This document shows positions 50,882-59,328 of a stretch of DNA of 64,000 nucleotides, in pieces. The stretch covers positions 124,001-188,000 of the forward strand of contig NZ_LBJC01000081.1 in NCBI RefSeq assembly GCF_004114535.1. Reading direction: 5' to 3'. Below the pieces are notes generated by a model. The model did not search any database, was not told the origin of the DNA, and saw nothing but the letters and a program-made list of their open reading frames with translations. This stretch comes from Bradyrhizobium nanningense (GTDB lineage: Bacteria; Pseudomonadota; Alphaproteobacteria; Rhizobiales; Xanthobacteraceae). Each line of letters begins with the position of its first letter. The first letter of the stretch is position 1. The position numbers were made by a program, and so were the translations under genes.

Positions 50882-51364
50882 TCAGTAATAGCGGCGCAGC
50901 ACGCGGCGACCGCCGTAGTACGGCGCCGGCGCGTAACGGTGGGCGTAGCCGTAGCGCGGAGCGTGGCCATAGTGCACGCGCGGCAGATAGCCGTAGCGCG
51001 GGCCGTAGCCGTAGCGGTACGGACGATAGTACGGGCGGTGATAGGGAGCCACGGCGGCGCGATAGCCGTAACCGTAATTGGCGGGCGCGACGACCGCGTC
51101 TTCACGGTAGGTCGGATACGGCGCGAAGGCACCCGGGCCGGTGTAGGTCGGGCCCTGGTTGACGTAGTAATACTGCGTGGTCGGCTCAGCGAGACGCTCA
51201 TAGGCGGCGCCATAGCCGTAGCCATAGCCGCCGCAGCCGGTGTTGCAGCCGGAATAGACCGGCGCGACCGGCTGGCACGGATCGAAGCCGCAGGCCGCGG
51301 CCGGCGCTGCTCCGACGAACATCACGGCAGCCGCCGCGACCAGTCCCGAAATCATCTGACGCAT
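50882..51364 (-). CDS. Secreted Tyr/Gly/Pro-rich protein
   Basis: 160 residues. The signal peptide is MRQMISGLVAAAAVMFVGAAPAAA. A Cys-rich start (CGFDPCQPVAPVYSGCNTGCGG) is followed by a low-complexity Tyr/Gly/Arg/Pro/His region (YRPYRYGYGPRYGYLPRVHY). It is a structural or surface protein of unknown role; the composition is typical of many small Bradyrhizobium secreted proteins. GGAGA lies close ahead of the ATG. Confidence 0.78.
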   Translation of the reverse strand: MRQMISGLVAAAAVMFVGAAPAAACGFDPCQPVAPVYSGCNTGCGGYGYGYGAAYERLAEPTTQYYYVNQGPTYTGPGAFAPYPTYREDAVVAPANYGYGYRAAVAPYHRPYYRPYRYGYGPRYGYLPRVHYGHAPRYGYAHRYAPAPYYGGRRVLRRYY

Positions 51365-51407
51365 TACTCTCTCCTGTTAATTTCTGTTTGTTGGATTTTG
51401 ACGTTTC

Positions 51408-51890
51408 TTAACCCGGCGGCTTGCCGGGGACTTGGACATGCGGCCGCGGTCGCGGAGGCCGCGGACGATCGTTGATCTCGGGCGCGAGGATCACCGGCGG
51501 CGGATCGACGGGCACATCCATCTGCGGCGGCAGCGGCGCCGATTGCGCGCCCCAGCTCTGGTGGTAGCTCTCGGCGGGCTTGGGCAATTTGCGGTTCGCG
51601 GGCGGCTCGACCTCGAGCCGGCCATAGCCAGGCCGCAGGCCCAGTGTCGGATAATAATGGCCGACATCGTCGGGCTGCCGCTCGGCGATATAGCGTCCGC
51701 CATAGATCGTGGGCTGTACCTGCTGGTTCTTGCCCAGGCCCCAGACGCCCTCGACGACGGCATAGGACGCGTCGATATTGTTGATGATGATCGGCACGCC
51801 GGGCCGGCCGGGAACGACGACATCGAAGCCGCCGGCAGAAGCCGTCGCAGGCAGTCCGATCAGAAAAGCGGCGAGCGCCACAGCACGCAT
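51408..51890 (-). CDS. Secreted Pro-rich hypothetical protein
   Basis: 160 residues. A signal peptide (MRAVALAAFLIGLPATASA) is followed by a short folded region (PIIINNIDASYAVVEGVWGLGK, TIYGGRYIA) and a Pro-rich tail (PLPPQMDVPVDPPPVILAPE and RPRPPRPRP). No family is recognised. It is read in the same direction as the Tyr-rich secreted protein gene, 43 nt upstream of it, so they may share a transcript. The ATG at 51890 is chosen over an upstream TTG. Confidence 0.75.
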   Translation of the reverse strand: MRAVALAAFLIGLPATASAGGFDVVVPGRPGVPIIINNIDASYAVVEGVWGLGKNQQVQPTIYGGRYIAERQPDDVGHYYPTLGLRPGYGRLEVEPPANRKLPKPAESYHQSWGAQSAPLPPQMDVPVDPPPVILAPEINDRPRPPRPRPHVQVPGKPPG

Positions 51891-52173
51891 GAGGAGACCC
51901 CGGTTATGCGGCCGCAACCTATCCGATCGCGGCGCAGAGAGGGTTAAGGTCCGCTCACCAACTTCCGGTAAGCCTAATGCGTAAGGATCGCGCGCCGCTC
52001 AAATGCTGCAAAGCCGGCTAGCGAAGTGTTAACGGCGCATCGCGCCGCCGCACGGAACCGCGCCGTGCGCTCACATCCGTTTGACCTTCACCTTGCGAAA
52101 ATCCACCGGTTTCATCGGAACGTCCGGCGCCGCAAGCGTTTAGCCCCCGTCAACAAAATGGGAGCCAACAACC

Positions 52174-52638
52174 ATGAACATCAAACTTCTTGGAGCGACG
52201 GCGATTGCGGCGACCATGCTGGCAGGCTCTGCCATGGCGCAGGCCGTCGTCACCAATCCCGGCCGCTGCTCGGCGCAATTCCCCAACGCCAACTGCCAGA
52301 ATCTCGGCCCTGGAAACCCGTACACCGATCGCGGCTATCGCCACCATCGCCGCGTGTCTTACCGCCAGACCAATGGCGATTGGAATAACGACTGGAACAG
52401 GAGCCGCACCGGTTTCTGGCCGACTGACGTCGCGGCCGGCGTAGCCGGCGCCGCAATCGGCACCGCTGGCGCGATTGCCTCAGCGCCGTTCCGCGCCTGG
52501 GACAATTCCTATGCCTACGACAATTCGTGGGACAGCCGTGGCTGGGACACCCGCACCTACGCCCAGCGTAACGGCTTCGTCTGTACGCCCGGCACCTGGT
52601 TCAAGGGCGAAGATGGACGCCGGCACATCTGCCAGTAA
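52174..52638 (+). CDS. Secreted hypothetical protein
   Basis: 154 residues. Signal peptide MNIKLLGATAIAATMLAGSAMAQ; a short Cys pair (GRCSAQFPNANCQNLG); a Trp/Asn/Arg-rich middle (NGDWNNDWNRSRTGFWPTD); a small hydrophobic Ala/Gly segment (VAAGVAGAAIGTAGAIASAP); and a C-terminus with two Cys (GFVCTPGTWFKGEDGRRHICQ). I do not recognise the family. It stands alone and is followed by a strong terminator. Confidence 0.8.
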   Translation: MNIKLLGATAIAATMLAGSAMAQAVVTNPGRCSAQFPNANCQNLGPGNPYTDRGYRHHRRVSYRQTNGDWNNDWNRSRTGFWPTDVAAGVAGAAIGTAGAIASAPFRAWDNSYAYDNSWDSRGWDTRTYAQRNGFVCTPGTWFKGEDGRRHICQ

Positions 52639-52661
52639 GGCAATCTAAATCGATGCGAGAG

Positions 52662-52688
52662 ATCAGGCGGCCCCGAGGGCCGCCTGAT
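52662..52688. terminator. Hairpin terminator after the gene at 52174
   Basis: ATCAGGCGGCCC / GGGCCGCCTGAT is a perfect 12-bp stem with a 3-nt loop, 24 nt after the stop codon. No long T-run follows. Confidence 0.7.
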
Positions 52689-52805
52689 TCATGTCGGCGG
52701 CGACGACCTTCGGGTTCTGGCACTTTCCGATCAAGTCTGGTATTGCGGCGCGCACGGGTGGACAGCCCCGGCCCATGCCGGCCCTGCCCGCGTCTTTCAG
52801 GCGTC

Positions 52806-52880
52806 GCCGGCTTAGCTCAGCGGTAGAGCAGCGGTTTTGTAAACCGAAGGTCGGGGGTTCAATCCCCTCAGCCGGCACCA
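52806..52880 (+). tRNA. tRNA-Thr (anticodon TGT)
   Basis: 75 nt with encoded CCA: acceptor GCCGGCT, D-arm AGCTCAGCGGTAGAGC, anticodon loop TTTGTAA with TGT, T-arm GGGGGTTCAATCCCC. Confidence 0.96.
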
Positions 52881-52893
52881 CCTTCTGACGCCA

Positions 52894-53307
52894 TCAGCTC
52901 GAGCGCTTCGCAGCGCTGCCTTGCTGGAAGTGCTCGGCACCTGTGATCTCCACCCAGCCATGTTTCGACTGCTCGAATACCGATCTGACCGGCGCCGGGA
53001 AGTCCGGATCCGCGATCGCGCCAACGGCAACAGCGATCATCCCAGGCAGATGATCGGCTTGCCAATAGACCGTTGAGCCGCAGTCAGGACAGAAATAGCT
53101 GCGGACCTTGCCGCCGCTTGCGGCGGTCCGAACGTAAAGCTTTGACGCTCCAGAAATCGTGACGGTCTCTGCGGCGTAGAAAACACCGACACCGAACGGC
53201 GCGCCGGTCCGTCGCTGGCAGTCGAGGCAATGACAGGCGACGACCAGCTGCGATGGTCCCGGAAGCGACAACGAAAGCGCACCGCAGCTGCATCTGGCAT
53301 CGATCAT
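52894..53307 (-). CDS. GFA-family zinc protein
   Basis: 137 residues of the GFA (glutathione-dependent formaldehyde-activating-like, DUF636/CENP-V) family. Zinc-binding Cys occur as CSCG at the start, CHCLDC in the middle and CPDCGS later, with the common RTGAPFG and VYWQAD stretches. Most members have no proven substrate. AGGGGAG lies upstream of the ATG at 53307. Its end is 13 nt from the tRNA-Thr 3' end on the opposite strand. Confidence 0.9.
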   Translation of the reverse strand: MIDARCSCGALSLSLPGPSQLVVACHCLDCQRRTGAPFGVGVFYAAETVTISGASKLYVRTAASGGKVRSYFCPDCGSTVYWQADHLPGMIAVAVGAIADPDFPAPVRSVFEQSKHGWVEITGAEHFQQGSAAKRSS

Positions 53308-53369
53308 CGATTTGCTCTCCCCTCTGGACGGATGCGAATTGAAAAGGCGGCGCCATCGCTCACCCTCCG

Positions 53370-53453
53370 TCATTGCGAGGAGCGCTTGCGACGAAGCAAT
53401 CCAGACTGCCTCCGCGGAAAGACTCTGGATTGCTTCGCTGCGCTCGCAATGAC
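53370..53453. repeat. Palindromic intergenic repeat
   Basis: TCATTGCGAGGAGCGCTTGC...GAAGCAATCCAG and CTGGATTGCTTCGCTGCGCTCGCAATGA are inverted copies around a 20-nt centre. This form ('cattgcgag...gaagcaatccag') is a dispersed repeat known from Bradyrhizobium-type genomes by general experience; the family name is not given here. Confidence 0.7.
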
Positions 53454-53517
53454 GCGCTTGAGGAGGCGGCCTCGTCTCATCTCCAAACGCGTCGCTGCGC
53501 GTCCGGGACACGACGGC

Positions 53518-55350
53518 TCACTCCGTCCCGGCCTCGAACGCCAGCAGCACGTTGCCGGCGACGCCGCTCCATTGGCCGTAGCCGGAATTGGTGTAGAGCA
53601 TGCCGCCGGCGATGACGGGCCCGGGGCCGTCGATCGCACCGCCATGGGCGGGGACGCTGTTCACCGCCTTGAAATCCTGTGCGGTGTCGAACTCCCACAA
53701 GAGCTTGCCGTCGGTGGCGTAGGCGCGCAGGAAGCCGCTGACGCCACCGGAGAATACGACGCCCGGGATCAGGCTCACCGCCGCCGAGAGCGCTGGGCTA
53801 CATTGCGGGCGGTCGCCGCAGGCGACCGGCGGCACCTCCATCACGACTTTCCCGCTGGCGAGATCGAGGCCGAACAGGCCGCCGCCTTGTGTGGAATCGA
53901 GTTGCCGCGTGCCGTCGCGCTTGAAGCGCACGTCGGAGTTGGCGACATAGATGCGCTCCCCGTCCGCGGCCGAGCCCCATTCGCTGCCGCCGAGCGAACC
54001 GCCCTTGCCGATCCGGGTCTGCCACAGGATCTTGCCGCCGTCGTCCGGATCGAGCGCGTGCACGACGCCGGACTTCTGCGCGATGGCGAGCACGCGCCTG
54101 CCGTCGCGCAAGGTTGCTAGGATCGGCGACTGGCCGAAATCGTGATCGGGCCCGTGCTCCTCGGGACAATTGGTCTTGTCGGCAGTGAAGCAGGCGACGA
54201 CGAAGGCGTCCTTGGGCGTGGCCTGCTGTTTCCAGAGCAGCTTGCCGGTCGCGAGCTCGAACGCCAGGATTGCATCGGCGGTCGCGGCCGGCGGATTCGA
54301 ATAGGAATTGCTCGTCGCGACATAGACCGCGTTGCGCTTGGCATCGATCGTCGGCGCCGACCAGATCGCGGCGCCGGACGGACCGAACAGCTGCGTGCCC
54401 CTGGCATTCTTGCCGGTCGGATGCGGCACTTCCGGAATCGTATAGGCCTGCCAGATCGTCTTGCCGGTCGCGGCGTCCAGCGCCACCACGCTGCCGCGGA
54501 AGGTGCAGCATTCGTAACTGGCTTGCGAGCCCGCGGCCTCCTCGATCGAGGACACCGGCACGTAGAGCACGCCGGCATGCAGCGTCGGCGCGCCGGTGAT
54601 GCGCGCGGCCGCATGTTCCTCCACCTTCGTCTTCCAGATCAACGCGCCGGTCAGCGCGTTCACGGCATAGGCGTTGGCACGCAAATCTCCGAAGAAGATC
54701 GCGAACTGATCGGAGCCCGGAAGCGGTGCAAAGCTGACCGCGGCACGCACCGCCGCGTCAAGCGCCAACGTCCACAGCGTGCAGCCGCTTCGCGCGTCGA
54801 GCGCGTGCACCGTGCGATCGGGACCGCCGATGAACAGCAAGCCGCCGACAATGGTCGGCGGCGCAAAGGACACCGAGCTCCCCGGAAACGCATAAGCCCA
54901 TTTCAACCGCAAATGCGGCACCTGCGCCGCGGTCAGCCCGGCCATGTCGGCCGGCTGGAAGCGGCTGTTGCCGGCATCGACGCCCCATCCGTTCCAGCGC
55001 GGACCGTCGAGGGCTTGCGGAAAGCCGCTCACCTGCTGCGCGCAGCGGCCGTCCGCGTCGGCTGCAACACCGTCAGCCGCGATCTTGCCGGTGACGAAAG
55101 ACGCTATCGCGCGGCGTTCGGCGTCGCTGCGGTCCTTTGCCATCGCCGCCATGCTGCCGGAGGTCAACGCCCCCAGCACATGGTCGAACGACATCGCCTG
55201 CAGTGCGACGCGACCCGGCACGCGGGCCTGCGCATCGCCGTCGTGGCATTGCGCGCAATGCGTTGCATACAGCGCGGCCCCGTCCTGCTGCGCCAGCGCC
55301 GGCGCGCTGCACCAGATCAACAGCGCGGCCAGGACAGCACGTACGCTCAT
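53518..55350 (-). CDS. Cytochrome c-PQQ-type quinohemoprotein dehydrogenase (polyvinyl-alcohol-dehydrogenase-like)
   Basis: 610 residues. A signal peptide (ending PALAQ) is followed at once by a cytochrome c domain with CAQCH at 32-36, and then by an eight-bladed quinoprotein propeller with repeated blocks such as ALDARSGCTLWTLAL, ALDAATGKTIWQAY, AFELATGKLLWKQQ and GLDLASGKVVMEV. An adjacent Cys pair (YECCTF) resembles the disulfide ring near PQQ. This N-terminal-haem layout fits polyvinyl alcohol dehydrogenase and its relatives, which oxidise alcohols in the periplasm and pass electrons to the respiratory chain. The substrate is open. Start ATG at 55350. Confidence 0.87.
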   Translation of the reverse strand: MSVRAVLAALLIWCSAPALAQQDGAALYATHCAQCHDGDAQARVPGRVALQAMSFDHVLGALTSGSMAAMAKDRSDAERRAIASFVTGKIAADGVAADADGRCAQQVSGFPQALDGPRWNGWGVDAGNSRFQPADMAGLTAAQVPHLRLKWAYAFPGSSVSFAPPTIVGGLLFIGGPDRTVHALDARSGCTLWTLALDAAVRAAVSFAPLPGSDQFAIFFGDLRANAYAVNALTGALIWKTKVEEHAAARITGAPTLHAGVLYVPVSSIEEAAGSQASYECCTFRGSVVALDAATGKTIWQAYTIPEVPHPTGKNARGTQLFGPSGAAIWSAPTIDAKRNAVYVATSNSYSNPPAATADAILAFELATGKLLWKQQATPKDAFVVACFTADKTNCPEEHGPDHDFGQSPILATLRDGRRVLAIAQKSGVVHALDPDDGGKILWQTRIGKGGSLGGSEWGSAADGERIYVANSDVRFKRDGTRQLDSTQGGGLFGLDLASGKVVMEVPPVACGDRPQCSPALSAAVSLIPGVVFSGGVSGFLRAYATDGKLLWEFDTAQDFKAVNSVPAHGGAIDGPGPVIAGGMLYTNSGYGQWSGVAGNVLLAFEAGTE

Positions 55351-55450
55351 GGTGGGCTCCGGCAGGTCACCGCGATACGAGATCGCGACACAACCCAAAG
55401 TCTATCGCCGGGGAGATTGCGGAGGCAATGGGCGTTGCACCCCGCTTCTG

Positions 55451-56200
55451 TCACTCATCCGTGGCCATGCGGTCGCGATCCGGCAACTCGTCCAGCCGCC
55501 ACAGTCCGAGGCTCTTGTCGCGCCAGCCGCCGTCACCCTCCTCGCACCGCTCGTTGATCAACTCCCGCGGCGCGGGCCAGTCGAACGGCGCCTTCGTCAT
55601 GTTGAGCGCGCGCCAGTCGCCGTCCTCGCAATCGTAATTGTTCTCGACTTCCGGAAACGTCGTGGCGAGCAGGAATTGCGCGCCGCTTTCGCGAAAACGG
55701 GCGGTGACGCGGGCGATGTTCTGAAAACTCAGATGCACCAGACAGTCCCGGCACAGGATCAGATCGGCGCGCGGCAGGGCATCGCGCGTGATATCGGCAG
55801 CCAGGAATCGGCCGGCCAGTTCGCCCCTCGCCACACGCCGGTTGTTGGCCGCGATCAGCGACGGCACGATGTCGATGCCGATATAGTCGAGATCGAGCTT
55901 GATGCGGCCGATCCAGCCGGCATCGCCGCAGGGCGCATCGAGCAGCGAGCGCGCGCCGAGCCGTTGCGACAGCGGCGGCAGCGCGTCCCGGATCGCGGCG
56001 GTGGCCGGATCCTCCGAGCCGAGGCCCGACACCGAGCCGGCGGCGCCCCAGAGATTGGTCCGCTCGATCCGCTCGAACCGCGCAGTGAGATCGAGGCCCG
56101 CGAAATTGTCGCGATCGGCGACGAAGCGTTCGTGGGCCAGCACGGGGGGACGATTGGCGATCATGTGATGGGCGCGAGTCCAAATTCCGACGCGGGACAT
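55451..56200 (-). CDS. SAM-dependent methyltransferase
   Basis: 249 residues. The class I SAM-binding motif reads SLLDAPCGDAGWIGRI, followed by YIGIDIVPSLIAANNRR and ADLILCRDCLVHLSFQNI. The acceptor cannot be named. It sits 100 bp upstream of the quinoprotein gene on the same strand. Start ATG at 56200; a Met 12 codons in is the alternative. Confidence 0.85.
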   Translation of the reverse strand: MSRVGIWTRAHHMIANRPPVLAHERFVADRDNFAGLDLTARFERIERTNLWGAAGSVSGLGSEDPATAAIRDALPPLSQRLGARSLLDAPCGDAGWIGRIKLDLDYIGIDIVPSLIAANNRRVARGELAGRFLAADITRDALPRADLILCRDCLVHLSFQNIARVTARFRESGAQFLLATTFPEVENNYDCEDGDWRALNMTKAPFDWPAPRELINERCEEGDGGWRDKSLGLWRLDELPDRDRMATDE

Positions 56201-56357
56201 TATACAGCGAACTCCGCCGGTGCCGTTACGGCCATCGTGATGACGGCCCTGTCGTCCGTCATCGCATCGGCATTTCTGCTGGCGCTATAGACGGCATGAG
56301 CGACCCGAATACAGGACCGCATCGGAACCAAGGGCGTGCGTCGTTCGTTCTCGATCC

Positions 56358-56585
56358 ATGCGGATCCGGGAAGAAAACCGAAACATGTTTCTGCTGGCGA
56401 CGGTGACGCTGTGCTGCGGCGCCGTGGCCGGCACATTGACGCTGCTCGAGCCGGTATTTCAGCCGGCCTCCGACCGGCTGGTCGCCGAGCGGGCGGTGAT
56501 CGACGTGACCCGGATATCGGATCAGACACCGGTCCGGGTGGTGGGCGCGCCGTTCGAGCCCAACGTCAACCCGCGCCAGCGATAG
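56358..56585 (+). CDS. Small protein with one membrane segment
   Basis: 75 residues from the ATG at 56358, or 66 from the ATG at 56385. A single hydrophobic segment (MFLLATVTLCCGAVAGTLTLLEPVF) is followed by a polar tail of about 35 residues. It may be a membrane-anchored periplasmic or cytoplasmic peptide. No family is recognised. Confidence 0.6.
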   Translation: MRIREENRNMFLLATVTLCCGAVAGTLTLLEPVFQPASDRLVAERAVIDVTRISDQTPVRVVGAPFEPNVNPRQR

Positions 56586-56588
56586 CGC

Positions 56589-56753
56589 TTAGCGCGGCGA
56601 TGCCTCCGTGCCCTCCTCGGGCCGGCCATGGGCACGCGCCAATTCCTCCGCGAACGCGATCACCTCCGCCCGCTTGTCGGGCGGTAGCGACAGGAACGCA
56701 CGGATGAGCCTCAGGCCCGCCACTTCGTCCGACCGTTCTTTTCTGGAATCCAT
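56589..56753 (-). CDS. Small helical protein of 54 residues
   Basis: 54 residues: MDSRKERSDEVAGLRLIRAF, then LSLPPDKRAEVIAFAEELARAHGRPEE. The 'LPP.KR.EVI.FAEEL' pattern suggests a short helix-turn-helix-like or helical-hairpin protein; the charged composition and codon use look real. Its 3' end is 3 nt from the convergent gene at 56358. Confidence 0.65.
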   Translation of the reverse strand: MDSRKERSDEVAGLRLIRAFLSLPPDKRAEVIAFAEELARAHGRPEEGTEASPR

Positions 56754-56855
56754 GCGCCTAATGTCGGGCGACCGGGAAAAATATGCAATCCCCTTGCTGA
56801 CGACCTTGATTCGGCGCAGCCGCTTTGCTGGAATGGGGCACCGCTGAGGTGGACC

Positions 56856-57221
56856 ATGAAGTGGATCAGGGAGCGCGACGCACTAATCGCGCAGACGATG
56901 GCCTTCGTTCAATCGGTGACCGGCAGGAAGGATGACCTCCTTGGGCCGGACGCGCCGTCGGATTCTTCGGCGGCAACCGTCGCGGTCGAGGCCGTCATGG
57001 TCGAGATCAAGCCGCCACAGCCCCCTCCGCAGCCTCAGCTCATCCAGCTTTCGCCGCAGCGGGCGATCGGTGACTTCCGCACCGAGATGCAAGCCCGCAT
57101 CGCCAATTTCCGCAAGCATCAAGAGCGGTTCGAGCGCGAGCGCGAGGAATATTGTGCCGAAACCCTGACCAAATTGCGCGCCGCCCTCCGCGACGCCCCC
57201 GGCCCACTGGCCAAAAAGTAA
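56856..57221 (+). CDS. Hypothetical protein with Pro-rich linker and C-terminal coiled coil
   Basis: 121 residues. A short N-terminal helix (MKWIRERDALIAQTMAFVQ), a Pro/Gln linker (IKPPQPPPQPQLIQ) and a charged helix (MQARIANFRKHQERFEREREEYCAETLTKLRAAL). There is no signal peptide. The family is unknown to me. Confidence 0.78.
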   Translation: MKWIRERDALIAQTMAFVQSVTGRKDDLLGPDAPSDSSAATVAVEAVMVEIKPPQPPPQPQLIQLSPQRAIGDFRTEMQARIANFRKHQERFEREREEYCAETLTKLRAALRDAPGPLAKK

Positions 57222-57241
57222 GACCGCCTCCCGTCAGAGGG

Positions 57242-57280
57242 CCTACAGCCAAGACCTACAGCCAAGACCTACAGCCAAGA
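57242..57280. repeat. Three tandem copies of a 13-bp unit
   Basis: CCTACAGCCAAGA is repeated three times without gaps. It contains the 3' end of a small reading frame on the minus strand, so a change in copy number would leave that frame's stop codon in place. Confidence 0.85.
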
Positions 57281-57376
57281 CCAAACCAGCCAAAGATTAG
57301 CCGCGCAGGCGCCGAATAGCGCCAGCGTCAGCGGCAGGAGCATGTGCCCGCAGGAGGTCTTCAGGTCGCTCGTCAT
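57269..57376 (-). CDS. Very small membrane protein (35 residues)
   Basis: 35 residues: MTSDLKTSCGHMLLPLTLAL followed by ACAANLWLVWSWL. One hydrophobic segment covers most of it. The stop codon lies in the third copy of the 13-bp repeat. The hydrophobic pattern and ATG support a real gene, but it is short and lacks a recognised family. Confidence 0.45.
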   Translation of the reverse strand: MTSDLKTSCGHMLLPLTLALFGACAANLWLVWSWL

Positions 57377-57551
57377 GGCGGAAAACATCCGCTGATTCCG
57401 CCGAATGAGTCCCAGGGATTCTTTTTTTCGCGATTCAGGACTCGTTAAGGACTCAGGCCCCGGCAGCCTCGATCACGGTCCCGTGATCGCCACTCACCTG
57501 GAACCCGTCGGCATATAAGGTCGTTAACGGGCTTTCCGGGAGCGGGAAGAG

Positions 57552-57806
57552 ATGCCCTACGCCTTGTTTTGCAACGATGCCCAGATCAGCAAGGCATACC
57601 CGAGCGAATCCGACATCTGGCAGCTCGCGCAGCGGAGCGGCCTGGTCGTGGACGTCAGCGCCGACGAGGACCGTCCAGGGCCGCGCCGGGTGCTCGACAA
57701 TGATTACGAGATCAAGCCCTGCCGGGCCGCCCAGGGCGAGGACCCTGCCAAGAACAAGGCCGAGGCCGAGCGCCAGTCCAGGATTGAGCTCGAGCTGAAT
57801 TCCTGA
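57552..57806 (+). CDS. Small hypothetical protein
   Basis: 84 residues, soluble and polar. MPYALFCNDAQISKAYPSES is followed by a mixed core (VVDVSADEDRPGPRRVLDNDYEIKPC) and a charged C-terminal helix. AGCGGGAAGAG precedes the ATG. No family recognised. Confidence 0.72.
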   Translation: MPYALFCNDAQISKAYPSESDIWQLAQRSGLVVDVSADEDRPGPRRVLDNDYEIKPCRAAQGEDPAKNKAEAERQSRIELELNS

Positions 57807-57834
57807 GGGGCTGCCGGTGGAAGCCGCAGAGTGA

Positions 57835-58077
57835 TCAGGGCGTTGCGGTTGCCAGCGAGGCCTGCTCACCAGCCAGTGCCACGCAGGCTTTGCGGCGATG
57901 CAGCCCGCGGATCGCGCCGGTGACCTTCAGCACCTTGCCCGACGGACAGGACGCGTCCTTGACGAAAGCCACCTCGTAAGGTGCCAGCATCAGAGGCTCG
58001 GTTTTGAGGATTGTCTGTGCAGAGCACGGCAGGCAGAAAAAGCACGAGAGCACCACTGCCGACACCAAGATACGCAT
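57835..58077 (-). CDS. Small secreted protein, DUF6719-like
   Basis: 80 residues. Signal peptide MRILVSAVVLSCFFCLPCSAQ. The mature part (EPLMLAPYEVAFVKDASCPSGKVLKVTGAIRG..RRKACVAL) has the 'DASCP.GK...VTG' pattern with two Cys that I associate with DUF6719, a small family in Bradyrhizobium. Function unknown. The ATG at 58077 directly starts the signal peptide. Confidence 0.72.
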   Translation of the reverse strand: MRILVSAVVLSCFFCLPCSAQTILKTEPLMLAPYEVAFVKDASCPSGKVLKVTGAIRGLHRRKACVALAGEQASLATATP

Positions 58078-58283
58078 GTCCGTCGTCCCACCAGCCCGGT
58101 AATTCTCATATAACGCGTTCCGGAGCGCGAGTTCCGTAAGCGGCAAAAATTATTTTTGCTTTACCCGAGACCCATGACGCGCGTGAGAAGGCGCGCGCCG
58201 GAATGTTCGTTTGCAAATGACGCGCCAGATGGTTCACGCATTGCAAATGCCGGGCTGCCCGACCGGGCGCCGGGGGACAAACG

Positions 58284-58306
58284 AAAGGCCGGCGGAGCCG
58301 GCCTTT
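58284..58306 (-). terminator. Hairpin terminator after the barrel-protein gene
   Basis: AAAGGCCGGC / GCCGGCCTTT is a perfect stem with a 3-nt loop. Read leftward it runs into TTTCGTTTGTC. Confidence 0.75.
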
Positions 58307-58333
58307 GCTAGAAGCGTGATCGCGATGGAAGGG

Positions 58334-59041
58334 TCAGTAGCGCGAGGCCGCCGGACCGCCCCAGCCGAAGCGGTAGTTCACACCGACCTTGACGGTATGC
58401 TCGTCCTCCCGGCCGCGAACGCCGACGACGTCGGCGGGACCGGAGGTGAAGGTGGTGCTGCCGAAATTATAATACTGGTACTCGGCCTTGGCGGACCAGT
58501 TCGGCGCGAACATGTATTCGAGGCCGGCGCCGACGGTGTAGCCGTCCTTGCTGTTACCGGTCGCGGTGAAGGCCTGCGGCACGCCGGCGATGTTGACGCC
58601 GAGATTGTTGTTACGCCAGGCGTAACCGCCCTTGGCGTAAAGCAGCGTCGGTCCCCAGGTGTAGCCGATCCGGCCGGTCACCGATCCGATCTGATCGGTG
58701 TTGGAGGTCACCTGCGTGCCCAGCGGGAACGTGACACCGTTGTTGTTGGTCGGCAGCCAGGAATACTGGGCCTCGATACCCACCACCCAATTGGGGGCGA
58801 ACTGATAGTCGAAGCCGCCCTGCACGCCGCCCATGAAGCGGGCGTCGCTGGACTGGAAGCTGCTGTCGCCGGCAAACGCGCCGCCGACATGACCGCCGAT
58901 GTAGAAACCGGTCCAGTTATAGATCACCTGCGGCGGCGTATAGGCCGGCGCCTTGGTGTAGGTGCGCGGCTGCATGTCCGCGGCTGCAGCCGGCGCGGCC
59001 AGCGCAAGCAAAGCGGCTGCAGCCAGCAAAATCGATTTCAT
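58334..59041 (-). CDS. Outer-membrane beta-barrel protein (Omp31/OmpA-like porin family)
   Basis: 235 residues. Signal peptide MKSILLAAAALLALAAPAAAA, a Pro/Tyr linker, then the barrel start NWTGFYIGGHVGGAFAG. Alternating strands follow (FMGGVQGGFDYQFAPNWVVGIEAQYSW, GSVTGRIGYTWGPTLLYAKGGYAW, VGAGLEYMFAPNWSAKAEYQYYNFG), ending in VKVGVNYRFGW. This is the eight-strand Omp31-like type common in rhizobia. A terminal aromatic follows. Start at 59041; two residues upstream another ATG is possible. Confidence 0.92.
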   Translation of the reverse strand: MKSILLAAAALLALAAPAAAADMQPRTYTKAPAYTPPQVIYNWTGFYIGGHVGGAFAGDSSFQSSDARFMGGVQGGFDYQFAPNWVVGIEAQYSWLPTNNNGVTFPLGTQVTSNTDQIGSVTGRIGYTWGPTLLYAKGGYAWRNNNLGVNIAGVPQAFTATGNSKDGYTVGAGLEYMFAPNWSAKAEYQYYNFGSTTFTSGPADVVGVRGREDEHTVKVGVNYRFGWGGPAASRY

Positions 59042-59328
59042 GATCATCCCCGTTCTTTCATTAACGACACTCAGGAAACAACGTGGCGTGAATTGGGTTG
59101 CTTCGCGGCGATGCCGGAACGCTGATCGTTCGTTACTGTGACGGGGTGGCAACATCGCGATTTTGTTCCATCCGCCGCCCCGCGCCTGACTGTTTTTGTC
59201 GCCTGCGCAGGGCCTGCCGTAGCAATTGGTCGCAAGACAAAACCGCCCCGTTCAAAGCTCGCCGAAATGTGATCCAACCGCTCCGGCGATCATCGTTCTA
59301 GCACCACGCCATGAAGGCGGGCTTTGCG

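Noticed and set aside
57242..57280. Small CRISPR-like array
   Set aside because: The 13-bp units touch each other, so there are no spacers.
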